A DNA stretch of 64,000 nt from Hymenobacter ruricola. GTDB taxonomy: Bacteria; Bacteroidota; Bacteroidia; Cytophagales; Hymenobacteraceae. Below, in pieces: positions 10,659 through 18,378 of this stretch. The notes under the pieces were generated by a model. That model was not told the DNA's origin, ran no database searches, and was given only the letters and a program-made list of their open reading frames with translations. The translations under genes and the position numbers were made by a program. Position 1 is the stretch's first letter. Every line of letters starts with the position of its first letter. The stretch is from positions 248,001 to 312,000 of the forward strand of contig NZ_JADQDM010000002.1 of the NCBI RefSeq assembly GCF_015694525.1, read 5' to 3'.

Positions 10659-11261
10659 ATGAACCCGCTCTTTGCCGACGAACCCCTGGTGCTGGACGAC
10701 CCCTATATGAGCCGCATGAGCGAGGCCGAGTTTTTCGACTTCTGCCAGCAGCACCGCAAATGGCGCATCGAGCGCAACGCCCAGCAAGAAATCCTGATTA
10801 TGGCGCCCACCTTCTCGCTTACCGGCAAGCGCAATGCCCGGCTCATCGGCCAACTCTATACTTGGTGGAACCAGCATCCCGAAGCCGGCGAAATATTCGA
10901 TTCCAACGCTGGCTTCACGCTTCCCAATGGCGCGGTGCGCTCGCCGGATGCCTCGTGGGTGCCGGCCGCGCGGTGGAATGCGCTGAGCCCGGAGCAGCGG
11001 GAGAAATTTGCAGCTATTTGCCCGCCGTTTGTGGTGGAGCTGCGGTCGAAAACTGACTCGCTGAAAGTGCTGCTGGCTAAGATGGAAGAATACCGCGAGA
11101 ATGGCACTCAACTAGGCTGGCTCCTCTCCTGCGACGACGAAACGGCCTATATTTTCCGGGCTGAAGAACCAGGCTATGAGACACTGGAAGGGTTTGAGCG
11201 GGAGTTGTCGGGCGAGGACGTGCTGGCGGGGTTTGCGCTGGATTTGCGGAAGCTGCGGTAG
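10659..11261 (+). CDS. Uma2 family (DUF820) restriction-endonuclease-like protein
   Basis: 200 residues of the Uma2/DUF820 PD-(D/E)XK-like family. Recognisable parts are the N-terminal helix SEAEFFDFCQQHRKWRIE, the strand ILIMAPT, the RLIGQLYTWWN helix, SPDASWV carrying the conserved aspartate, and PPFVVELRSKTDSL carrying the E-x-K-like core (VELRSKTD). These genes are numerous in some cyanobacteria and Bacteroidota; their targets are unknown. A SUKH-like gene follows 18 bp later on the same strand. Confidence 0.88.
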   Translation: MNPLFADEPLVLDDPYMSRMSEAEFFDFCQQHRKWRIERNAQQEILIMAPTFSLTGKRNARLIGQLYTWWNQHPEAGEIFDSNAGFTLPNGAVRSPDASWVPAARWNALSPEQREKFAAICPPFVVELRSKTDSLKVLLAKMEEYRENGTQLGWLLSCDDETAYIFRAEEPGYETLEGFERELSGEDVLAGFALDLRKLR

Positions 11262-11279
11262 ATTATTTTTTAATTTCTC

Positions 11280-11624
11280 ATGATTCCACAGCATCAACAA
11301 GAGTTTTTAGACACGTTGGACTTCGCGCCCCCAGAAGCGTATCGTTCCTACCTATTTTCCGCCGAAAGCAATTACGAGTTCGGTGGGGCTTATTTGATTG
11401 AGGCGGACGAATTGCTGCAATTCAACACCGATTACCAAGCTGCCGAAAACTACCCCGGCTATTTCCTAATCGGGTCTGATGGCGGCGGTGAAGCTTTTGC
11501 TATTGAGAAAGCCACTGGCAATTTTGTTCAAACGCCTTTCATCGGCCACGATGAGGAGACCTCGAATGTAGTTGGTCGAACGTGGTCTGAGTTTCTCGAA
11601 TTCCTGCAAGCCGAATACGCTTGA
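11280..11624 (+). CDS. SMI1/KNR4 (SUKH) family protein
   Basis: 114 residues. The central GYFLIGSDGGGEAFAIE is the characteristic strand-turn of SMI1/KNR4 proteins, and the tail SNVVGRTWSEFLEFLQ matches the last helix. SUKH proteins are often immunity proteins of polymorphic toxin systems; no toxin gene is visible next to it, so it may be an orphan. It lies 18 bp after the Uma2-like gene, followed by a strong terminator. Confidence 0.82.
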   Translation: MIPQHQQEFLDTLDFAPPEAYRSYLFSAESNYEFGGAYLIEADELLQFNTDYQAAENYPGYFLIGSDGGGEAFAIEKATGNFVQTPFIGHDEETSNVVGRTWSEFLEFLQAEYA

Positions 11625-11639
11625 ATCATCCTGAACGAA

Positions 11640-11667
11640 GCCCCGGCCGACCCCGCCGGGGCTTTTT
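11640..11667 (+). terminator. Rho-independent terminator
   Basis: Stem GCCCCGGC/GCCGGGGC (11640-11647 with 11655-11662) with five Ts, immediately after the SUKH-like gene and upstream of icmF. TACCTTCG right behind it (11670-11677) may be the icmF -7 box. Confidence 0.88.
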
Positions 11668-11733
11668 CGTACCTTCGCCTGCGTTTTCCACCCTCACGGA
11701 TGCAGACCAAAAGTCCGCGCTACTCCCTACTAT

Positions 11734-14700
11734 ATGCACCCCGCTCCCACCGCGCCCTATAAGCCTCAGAACCACGTTCGCATCGTCACGGCCGCCGCTT
11801 TGTTTGATGGCCACGATGCGGCCATTAACATCATGCGCCGTATTATTCAGAGCAGCGGCGCGGAGGTGATTCACCTCGGACACAACCGCTCGGTGCAGGA
11901 AATTGTGGACTGCGCCATTCAGGAAGATGCCCAGGCCATTGCCATTACCAGCTACCAGGGCGGGCACAACGAGTACTTCAAGTACATGCACGACCTGCTG
12001 AAGGAGCGCGGCGCGGGCCACATCAAAATCTTTGGCGGCGGCGGCGGCGTGATTCTGCCCACCGAAATTGAGGAGTTGATGGGCTACGGCATCACCCGCA
12101 TCTACTCGCCGGACGATGGCCGTGCGATGGGCTTGCAGGGCATGATTAACGACTTGTTGGAGAGTGCGGACTTCCCGACCGGGCAGAACCTGAACGGCGA
12201 GGCCGGCCACATTCAGGACAAGGACGCCCGCAGCATTGGGCGACTGATTTCGGCGGCGGAGAACTTCCCCGAGGAGTTTGAGCGGGTGAAGGGGCAGCTG
12301 GTGGCCGGTTTCCAGCAGAGCGAGGCCGACCAGAACCAGACGCTGGCTTCGAAGTCCTCCGCTCCTATTCTGGGCATCACGGGCACGGGCGGCGCGGGCA
12401 AGTCGTCGCTGGTAGATGAGCTAGTGCGGCGGTTTTTGATGGACTTCCCGGAGAAGACCATTGCCATTATTTCCGTGGACCCCAGCAAGCGCAAGACGGG
12501 CGGCGCGCTGCTCGGCGACCGGATTCGGATGAACTCCATCAACTCGCCGCGGGTGTACATGCGCAGCCTGGCAACGCGGCAGAGCAACCTCGCGCTGTCG
12601 CGCTACGTGCAGGATGCCGTGGACGTGGTGCGTGCCGCCAACTACGACCTGATTATTCTCGAAACTTCGGGCATCGGCCAGTCCGACACCGAAATCATCG
12701 AGCACTCCGACGCCAGCCTGTACGTGATGACGCCGGAGTACGGCGCGGCCACGCAGCTGGAGAAAATTGACATGCTCGATTTCGCTGACGTGATTGCGCT
12801 GAACAAGTTTGATAAGCGCGGGGCGCTGGATGCGCTGCGCGACGTGCGCAAGCAGTACCAGCGCAACCACGGCCTCTGGGATACGCCCACGGACCAGATG
12901 CCAGTGTTCGGCACCATTGCCTCGCAGTTCAACGACCCGGGCATGAACCGCCTGTACCGGGCGGTGCTGAAGATGCTGGAAACCAAGACTGGCGCCACCT
13001 TCGCCTCGAAGCTGGAAACGACGGTGGAGGATTCGGAGAAGATTTACATCATCCCGCCGCACCGCACGCGCTACCTCTCCGAGATTGCCGAGACTAACCG
13101 CGCCTACGACCAGCGCGTGCGCGAGCAGGCCAACATTGCCGAAGTAGCCGGCGCATTTGCCAAGCTGGAAGAGCATTACCGCGACGAGAAAAAGAGCAGC
13201 GACAGCATGGTGGAGGAGTTCACCAAGAACAAGCAGACGCAGCTGCGCCGGCTCGATGCCGACAGCCAGGCCATTCTGGAAAACTGGGAAGCGACGCTGC
13301 AGAATTATCGCAACCCGGAGTACGTGTACGCGGTGCGGGGCAAGGAAATCCGGGTGAAGACGCACACCAAGTCGCTGTCGGGCAATGAGATTCCGAAGGT
13401 GGCGGTGCCGCGCTACTCGGGCTGGGGCGACCGCCTGCGCTGGGCCATGCAGGAGAATTTCCCCGGCGAGTTTCCCTACACGGCGGGCGTGTTCCCGTTC
13501 AAGCGCGAGGGCGAGGACCCCACGCGCATGTTTGCCGGCGAGGGCGGGCCGGAGCGCACCAACCGCCGCTTCCACTACGTGAGCATGGGCCTGCCGGCCA
13601 AGCGCCTGAGTACGGCCTTCGACTCGGTGACGCTTTATGGCGAGGACCCCGACCACCGGCCCGATATTTATGGCAAAATCGGCAACGCGGGCGTGAGCAT
13701 CTGCTGCCTCGACGACGCCAAGAAGCTGTATTCGGGCTTCAACCTGGCCAACCCCAGCACGTCGGTGTCGATGACCATCAACGGGCCGGCGGCTACGCTG
13801 GCGGCCTTTTTCATGAACGCGGCCATCGACCAGCAGTGCGAGCTGTACATTAAGGAGCAGGGGCTGGAAGCGGAGGTGGAAGCCAAAATCGACCAGATTT
13901 ACAAAGCCAAAAACGTGGCCCGCCCCCGCTACCAGGGCGAGCTGCCGGCCGGCAACGACGGCCTGGGCCTGCTGCTGCTCGGCGTGACCGGCGAGGACGT
14001 GCTGCCGGCCGACGTGTACGCCGCCATCAAGGCCAAGACCCTGACGCAGGTGCGCGGTACCGTGCAGGCCGACATCCTGAAGGAAGACCAGGCCCAGAAC
14101 ACCTGCATTTTCAGCACCGAGTTTGCCCTGCGCCTGATGGGCGACGTGCAGGAATACTTCATCCGGCACGCGGTGCGCAACTTCTACTCGGTGTCGATTT
14201 CGGGCTACCACATTGCCGAGGCGGGGGCCAACCCGATTACGCAGCTGGCCCTGACGCTGAGCAACGGCTTCACGTTTGTGGAATACTACGTGAGCCGGGG
14301 CATGAGCGTGAACGACTTCGCGCCGAACCTGAGCTTCTTCTTCTCCAACGGCATCGACCCGGAGTACGCCGTGATTGGGCGGGTGGCGCGCCGCATCTGG
14401 GCCAAGGCTATGAAGCTGAAGTACGGCGCCGACGCCCGCAGCCAGATGCTGAAGTACCACATCCAGACCTCGGGCCGCAGCCTGCACGCGCAGGAAATCG
14501 ACTTCAACGACATCCGCACCACGTTGCAGGCGCTGTATGCCATCTACGACAACTGCAACAGCTTGCACACCAACGCCTACGACGAGGCCATCACCACGCC
14601 CACCGAGGAATCGGTGCGCCGGGCCATGGCCATTCAGCTCATCATCAACCGCGAGCTGGGCCTGGCCAAAAACGAGAACCCGCTGCAAGGCTCCTTCATC

Positions 14701-15153
14701 ATCGAGGAGCTGACCGACCTGGTGGAAGAGGCGGTGCTGCTCGAATTCGACCGCATCACGGAGCGCGGCGGCGTGCTCGGGGCCATGGAAACCATGTACC
14801 AGCGCGGCAAAATCCAGGAGGAAAGCATGCACTACGAGATGCTGAAGCACACCGGCGAGTACCCCATCATCGGGGTGAATACCTTCCTCTCGTCGAAGGG
14901 TTCGCCCACGGTGGTGCCGGCCGAAGTCATCCGCGCCACGGAGGAGGAAAAGCAGTACCAAATCGAGATGCTCCACATCCTGCACGCCCGCAACGCCGAC
15001 CAGGCCCCGGCGCGTCTCAAGCAGCTCCAGCAAGTAGCAGTGGCCAACGGCAACCTCTTCGCCGAGCTCATGGAAACGGTGAAATTCTGCTCCCTCGGCC
15101 AGATTACCAACGCGCTGTTTGAGGTCGGTGGGCAGTACCGGCGGAATATGTAA
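11734..15153 (+). CDS. icmF: Fused isobutyryl-CoA mutase IcmF (B12 domain, MeaB-like GTPase, mutase)
   Basis: An adenosylcobalamin-dependent acyl-CoA mutase with its G-protein chaperone built in. Domain order over 1139 residues: B12-binding domain (about 15-145, DGHDAA with the cobalt-ligating histidine, then GGGGGVI); MeaB-like GTPase (about 205-420, GTGGAGKSS Walker [15 protein letters not shown]); linker; TIM-barrel mutase domain (about 560-1135). This order is IcmF, not methylmalonyl-CoA mutase, whose subunits are separate. The stretch [14 protein letters not shown] replaces the RPWTIRQYAGF region of the latter. It probably interconverts isobutyryl- and butyryl-CoA, or isovaleryl/pivalyl-CoA; substrate choice is inference. 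Single gene, terminator at 15171. Confidence 0.93.
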   Translation: MHPAPTAPYKPQNHVRIVTAAALFDGHDAAINIMRRIIQSSGAEVIHLGHNRSVQEIVDCAIQEDAQAIAITSYQGGHNEYFKYMHDLLKERGAGHIKIFGGGGGVILPTEIEELMGYGITRIYSPDDGRAMGLQGMINDLLESADFPTGQNLNGEAGHIQDKDARSIGRLISAAENFPEEFERVKGQLVAGFQQSEADQNQTLASKSSAPILGITGTGGAGKSSLVDELVRRFLMDFPEKTIAIISVDPSKRKTGGALLGDRIRMNSINSPRVYMRSLATRQSNLALSRYVQDAVDVVRAANYDLIILETSGIGQSDTEIIEHSDASLYVMTPEYGAATQLEKIDMLDFADVIALNKFDKRGALDALRDVRKQYQRNHGLWDTPTDQMPVFGTIASQFNDPGMNRLYRAVLKMLETKTGATFASKLETTVEDSEKIYIIPPHRTRYLSEIAETNRAYDQRVREQANIAEVAGAFAKLEEHYRDEKKSSDSMVEEFTKNKQTQLRRLDADSQAILENWEATLQNYRNPEYVYAVRGKEIRVKTHTKSLSGNEIPKVAVPRYSGWGDRLRWAMQENFPGEFPYTAGVFPFKREGEDPTRMFAGEGGPERTNRRFHYVSMGLPAKRLSTAFDSVTLYGEDPDHRPDIYGKIGNAGVSICCLDDAKKLYSGFNLANPSTSVSMTINGPAATLAAFFMNAAIDQQCELYIKEQGLEAEVEAKIDQIYKAKNVARPRYQGELPAGNDGLGLLLLGVTGEDVLPADVYAAIKAKTLTQVRGTVQADILKEDQAQNTCIFSTEFALRLMGDVQEYFIRHAVRNFYSVSISGYHIAEAGANPITQLALTLSNGFTFVEYYVSRGMSVNDFAPNLSFFFSNGIDPEYAVIGRVARRIWAKAMKLKYGADARSQMLKYHIQTSGRSLHAQEIDFNDIRTTLQALYAIYDNCNSLHTNAYDEAITTPTEESVRRAMAIQLIINRELGLAKNENPLQGSFIIEELTDLVEEAVLLEFDRITERGGVLGAMETMYQRGKIQEESMHYEMLKHTGEYPIIGVNTFLSSKGSPTVVPAEVIRATEEEKQYQIEMLHILHARNADQAPARLKQLQQVAVANGNLFAELMETVKFCSLGQITNALFEVGGQYRRNM

Positions 15154-15170
15154 TTGGGCCTGAACCATTG

Positions 15171-15208
15171 AAAAAGGGTGCTACCTTGCTAAGGCAGCAC
15201 CCTTTTTT
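15171..15208 (+). terminator. Rho-independent terminator of icmF
   Basis: Long stem AAAAAGGGTGCT/AGCACCCTTTTT (15171-15182 with 15196-15207) with a further CCTT/AAGG pairing inside the loop. Both arms carry A/T runs. Confidence 0.9.
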
Positions 15209-15222
15209 GTATCAGGAAACTC

Positions 15223-16212
15223 ATGAAACCTATTCTCCTTGCATTAGTCGCGCTTATTGCATCTTCCTGTGGCTTATTGAGCAATAGCAATACAGAGGAT
15301 AATTTTATTATTAGAAAGTATTCTGTTAGCTTAAACAAACCTATCCAAGAAACTCTATTCCACCGAGGAAAATATTACTGCCTAACGAACTATGGAAGAC
15401 TTATTTGCCTGACGAGCAAATTTCAAATTGATACTACCATAACAACTCTAATTGATAAAGAGGCATTTGATTTTGTATATGAGAATGCAGACTCCTTAAT
15501 AGGCGGTCGATACAATGGTGAAAACCATTACTTAGGCAACGATTATGCCTGGAGGAAGCACCCAAATAACATTAGATTACCAGCGCTTTATGAGGATAAC
15601 GCTTTCACCGCTTATCAGTGCTGCGCTGGAGAATTTGGAGGAGGTTTGTTCTTTCATGAAAAGAAAACCGGCCATATCTATAGTATCCCTGCAACTTGCG
15701 CTGTCGCTATCAATAAGATAAGCAGTAATTATTATGTGACTACTTCTTTAGCGCATGGAAGTGGGTTCAGCAAAGTATTGCTTATTCCTAACCCAACTAT
15801 GCTGTACAATATGGATAATCCAGAAGTTGATACTTTGAAAAACTACTGCAATTGGGCTGACATAGTGAAAAGTAAAAATCGCGAAAAATACTATGACCGG
15901 GCGTTTGCTAGAAAAGTATTTGAAAAAGGCTCAACCACATTACTTGATTCGATGGGAACAATGGCTGTGGCTTCGTTCATTCGCAATAACAAGTTGTACC
16001 ACTTAACAACTGATTTTAATCATACAACACTGGCAGAAATAAGAAACCATGCCTTTGTAACTCTCGATACAATTAGCAACAATGCGGTATGGTCTTATCA
16101 ACCTTCTCTCAAGAACTATCCTAGAATGATGATTTATTCGTACTCCAATGATAAATCATCAGGTTTTATAACAATTAGCGAAGACACTATTACTTACGTT
16201 AAATTTAGATAG
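15223..16212 (+). CDS. AT-rich lipoprotein of unknown function
   Basis: 329 residues with a lipoprotein signal (MKPILLALVALIASSC, lipobox ASSC). No domain is recognised; the body looks all-beta, with repeated Tyr/Asn-rich segments, suggesting a beta-propeller or solenoid surface protein, but this is only impression. The DNA is far more AT-rich than all its neighbours and codon choice differs (many TTA, ATA, AAT), a strong sign of recent acquisition. It opens the accessory island; the first G-rich hairpin repeat lies behind it. Confidence 0.75.
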   Translation: MKPILLALVALIASSCGLLSNSNTEDNFIIRKYSVSLNKPIQETLFHRGKYYCLTNYGRLICLTSKFQIDTTITTLIDKEAFDFVYENADSLIGGRYNGENHYLGNDYAWRKHPNNIRLPALYEDNAFTAYQCCAGEFGGGLFFHEKKTGHIYSIPATCAVAINKISSNYYVTTSLAHGSGFSKVLLIPNPTMLYNMDNPEVDTLKNYCNWADIVKSKNREKYYDRAFARKVFEKGSTTLLDSMGTMAVASFIRNNKLYHLTTDFNHTTLAEIRNHAFVTLDTISNNAVWSYQPSLKNYPRMMIYSYSNDKSSGFITISEDTITYVKFR

Positions 16213-16370
16213 GCTAAAACAGATTTCAATTGTCCACTTTCTTTCCTTTCCTACATAAGTAAAACAGGGTGCTTTGCGTAAAGGCTCCCGCACACGCGAG
16301 CACACCCGGCGGGGTTCCAAGGATACTCAAGCTTGCAGTAGAAAGTGAAAGGTTAGTGAGACAGGCTCTG

Positions 16371-16433
16371 AAAGCTTCTGCAACAGCTTCTCCCGCCTCT
16401 TCAGCCACTCAAGAGGCGGCGGGGGGGTGGGCG
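16371..16433. repeat. G-rich hairpin repeat, type I, copy A
   Basis: Best-preserved copy: CAACAGCTTCT, then a perfect 9-bp stem CCGCCTCTT/AAGAGGCGG (16393-16401 with 16411-16419) around CAGCCACTC, then a G-run. The same order recurs at 17511, 18235, 19471, 20131 and, degenerate, 20801. The whole gap 16213-16546 holds this and the type II unit, and no gene. Confidence 0.7.
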
Positions 16434-16436
16434 CAA

Positions 16437-16512
16437 CTCTCAGACACTCCCAGCTTCCCCAGCGGCTCTGAGAGGCGCCCAGGGCACGGGGGCGGGCGCA
16501 GGGGGTGGGGGT
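16437..16512. repeat. G-rich repeat, type II, copy 1
   Basis: CTCAGACACTCCCAGCTTCC... ending in a G-tract series with four or more runs of three to five Gs (about 16473-16512), a textbook G-quadruplex pattern. It aligns along its length with 17416-17494. Confidence 0.65.
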
Positions 16513-16546
16513 ACCCGAGGCTTCGGCAGCGGCGGGGCGTGGGTTA

Positions 16547-16990
16547 CTAGGCTGCTTCACTGGCTTGCCCTTGGTGTACCACCCGCGCATGGCGGGGCAG
16601 CGGCGCGGTGGCCACGGCCAATTCATAGGGCCGGTTGAAAGCTTCCTGCGACACCTGGAAGTAGCTGGCGAGGCGGCGGATAACTTCTTTCGACAAGCCC
16701 CGGCGGCGGTTCAGAATGTCCGACACGGCGCCTTTGCTGAGGCCCAGCGCAGCTACCAGGTCCTTGGCCAGCATCTGGCGGCCGGCCATGAGGAAGCGCA
16801 ACAGGTCGATGGGGTCGGCGGCGGGCAGGGTGGCGTGGGCGTGGTCCCAGGTTTCGATGAGCAGCGTGAGCAGGTCGATTTCCTCCTGGGTGACAGTTGT
16901 CTGGGAGGCGGTGACCAAAGCTTGCAGTTGGGTGCAATAGGCCTGGTACTGGGCTTCGGTTTTGATGACGGTGTATTTCAGCGTTTCCAT
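16547..16990 (-). CDS. higA: HigA-type antitoxin with XRE-like HTH domain
   Basis: 147 residues. The N-terminal part resembles HigA antitoxins (YTVIKTEAQYQAYCTQLQAL..., EEIDLLTLLIETWDHAH), followed by a helix-turn-helix (about 70-120: LAKDLVAALGLSKGAVSDILN, RRGLSKEVIRRLA). It should bind the toxin and its own promoter. ATG at 16990 is chosen; an upstream extension to 17074 would run into the toxin frame. It lies 8 bp after the toxin stop, in the toxin-first order typical of higBA. Confidence 0.88.
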   Translation of the reverse strand: METLKYTVIKTEAQYQAYCTQLQALVTASQTTVTQEEIDLLTLLIETWDHAHATLPAADPIDLLRFLMAGRQMLAKDLVAALGLSKGAVSDILNRRRGLSKEVIRRLASYFQVSQEAFNRPYELAVATAPLPRHARVVHQGQASEAA

Positions 16991-16998
16991 AAACGGGG

Positions 16999-17330
16999 TT
17001 AGTAGAGAGTGACGGTGTACTGCTGGTTTTTCGCGCAGAGCTTGTCGTATTCGGCGTGGGTGCCGAGCCAGCACACGAACAAGTGCACCTGACGCTCGCC
17101 AAACGCATAGCGGGCGATGAGGCGGTAGTTATTGCCGCCGATATCGAACACCACGCGGTTGGTGCCATTGCCCAGCAGGTCGGCCGCGCCAAAGGTTTGC
17201 TGGATGTCGGCGGGCGTGTTCCAGTCGGCGTATTTCACGGCCGTGAGCCAGAGCGCGAAGGCGGCGCGGCTGCGGGCGTGCTGGGCCGCGAAGTCTCCAC
17301 GGTTTGCCGTTTGATGAGGTGGACTTTCAT
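16999..17330 (-). pseudogene. higB: HigB-type toxin gene with an N-terminal frameshift
   Basis: The sequence encodes a HigB family mRNA interferase. From the ATG at 17330 it reads MKVHLIKRQTVE, the normal family start, but after GTGGAG one base is missing: the rest (DFAAQHARSRAAFALWL to CWLGTHAEYDKLC and YTVTLY) continues in another frame. Restoring one G near 17294-17297 would give a 110-residue protein of usual length. So this is a recent frameshift mutation, a sequencing error or, less likely, a slippage site. The downstream antitoxin is intact, consistent with loss of toxicity. Confidence 0.8.
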
Positions 17331-17415
17331 AAGGGTACACCAAAGCTACGCCACAAGTTCGCACTCTGCGAACAAAGTTACTAGTTGGCTTCCTTGCTCC
17401 GGGCATACTAACGAA

Positions 17416-17494
17416 ACTCCCAGACACGCCCAGTTTCCTCAGCGGCATTAAGCGGCGCCAAGGGTATGGGGGCGGGCGCAGGGGGCGGGCGGGT
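17416..17494. repeat. G-rich repeat, type II, copy 2
   Basis: Aligns base by base with 16437-16512 (CTCCCAGACACGCCCAG..., CAGCGGC, GGCGCC, then GGGGGCGGGCGCAGGGGGCGGG). It lies in the divergent region between higB and the nuclease-like gene. Confidence 0.65.
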
Positions 17495-17510
17495 GGAGCT
17501 TCTATGATAG

Positions 17511-17595
17511 ATTCCCTCGCCTCTCCTGCCACGACAAGCGGCGGCGCGGGCGCGGGGGGCGGGCGTGGAGGCTATCAGCAGTATCTTTAGGCACT
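17511..17595. repeat. G-rich hairpin repeat, type I, copy B, with promoter-like tail
   Basis: CGCCTCTCCTGCCACGACAAGCGGCGG..., then GGGCGTGGAGGC and the tail TATCAGCAGTATCTTTAGG, which is nearly identical to the tail of the copy at 20131-20216. The tail contains TATCTTTA (17582-17589), a near TAnnTTTG box ending 6 nt before the ATG of the next gene. Confidence 0.65.
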
Positions 17596-18210
17596 ATGGC
17601 TTACCCCGATTTCACCGTTTTTGACTTGCGTCAGCAGTTTGGCGTTCACTTCCGTGCCGAACAACTATTTGGGGATGTCGAGACGGTTGAGCCTAGCGCT
17701 TGGTTGCGGCAGTCAATCAAAATCGGCCTGGAAGTGGGGTTCAACAGTGAGAAGTCGCGCTCGGAGCGGCTGGTGACGCCGGTGCTGCTGGAACTGTGCG
17801 AGCGGAATCACCGCGAGTTCTCCATCTATTCGGGCATGAACCTTGACATCGACCCCGCGCAGGGCTTGCGCGGGGAGTGCGATTTCATCTGTTCATTCAG
17901 CCGAATCCAGGATTTCATTACGGCCCCGGTTTTTTGTATTGCCGAAGCCAAGAAGCAGGATTTGGAGCAGGGCATTATTCAGTGCGCGGCGCAGCTCATT
18001 GCCGCCCGCCGGCTCAATGAACTTGAAGGGCACTCGCCCCGCGCCTTATTTGGCTGCTCTACTACCGGCACCGAATGGCGCTTCCTACGTTACGAAGGCA
18101 ACGAATTCATCTTGGATGAAGGCCGTTACTTGGTGAACGACTTGCCCGCGTTGCTAGGCGTGTTGCAGCGCATTGTGGATTTGTCGAGGGCAGGATTCAC
18201 CGTGGCTTAA
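17596..18210 (+). CDS. PD-(D/E)XK-like nuclease-fold protein
   Basis: 204 residues, cytoplasmic. The arrangement helix (SEKSRSERLVTPVLLELCE), then GECDFICS, then APVFCIAEAKKQDLEQGIIQCAAQLIAA is the conserved core of a PD-(D/E)XK phosphodiesterase fold: an aspartate, then E-x-K on the next strand, then the Q-rich helix. Similar proteins are annotated only as hypothetical; whether it cleaves DNA or RNA is unknown. It probably has almost no leader, since a repeat-borne TATCTTTA box sits just before the ATG. It is part of the repeat-bounded gene array. Confidence 0.75.
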   Translation: MAYPDFTVFDLRQQFGVHFRAEQLFGDVETVEPSAWLRQSIKIGLEVGFNSEKSRSERLVTPVLLELCERNHREFSIYSGMNLDIDPAQGLRGECDFICSFSRIQDFITAPVFCIAEAKKQDLEQGIIQCAAQLIAARRLNELEGHSPRALFGCSTTGTEWRFLRYEGNEFILDEGRYLVNDLPALLGVLQRIVDLSRAGFTVA

Positions 18211-18234
18211 AGCCAGTGGCTTCGCGCCATCGCT

Positions 18235-18300
18235 ACAACAGCTTCTGCCGCCTCTCCTGCCACTCCAAGAAGCGGCGGGGCGCGGAGTGGGCGGGGAGGA
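18235..18300. repeat. G-rich hairpin repeat, type I, copy C
   Basis: ACAACAGCTTCTGCCGCCTC..., GCCACTCCAAGAAGCGGCGGGG and a G-rich tail, 25 bp behind the nuclease-like gene. The CCGC/GCGG part of the stem is kept. Confidence 0.65.
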
Positions 18301-18308
18301 GTCTTTCT

Positions 18309-18347
18309 ATCGTATCACTACTAGCTCCTATCGTATCGTACCGTATC
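18309..18347. promoter_or_regulatory. Three direct repeats upstream of the Fic gene (possible operator)
   Basis: TATCGTATC begins at 18309 and 18329, and a variant TACCGTATC at 18339: spacings of 20 and 10 bp, i.e. on one face of the helix. They lie 20-58 bp upstream of the TACTTTTG box of the Fic gene. Confidence 0.4.
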
Positions 18348-18366
18348 TGGCGCGGCGAGCGACGCG

Positions 18367-18374
18367 TACTTTTG
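18367..18374 (+). promoter_or_regulatory. Putative -7 element giving a near-leaderless Fic mRNA
   Basis: TACTTTTG fits TAnnTTTG exactly and ends only 4 nt before the ATG at 18379, so transcription would start at or next to the start codon. Confidence 0.45.
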
Positions 18375-18378
18375 CGAC

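Noticed and set aside
12421..15168. A 915-codon minus-strand open frame opposite icmF
   Set aside because: It mirrors the GC-rich codon pattern of icmF, its translation is low in complexity (His, Val, Ala, Gln-rich), has no domain, and icmF is certain.
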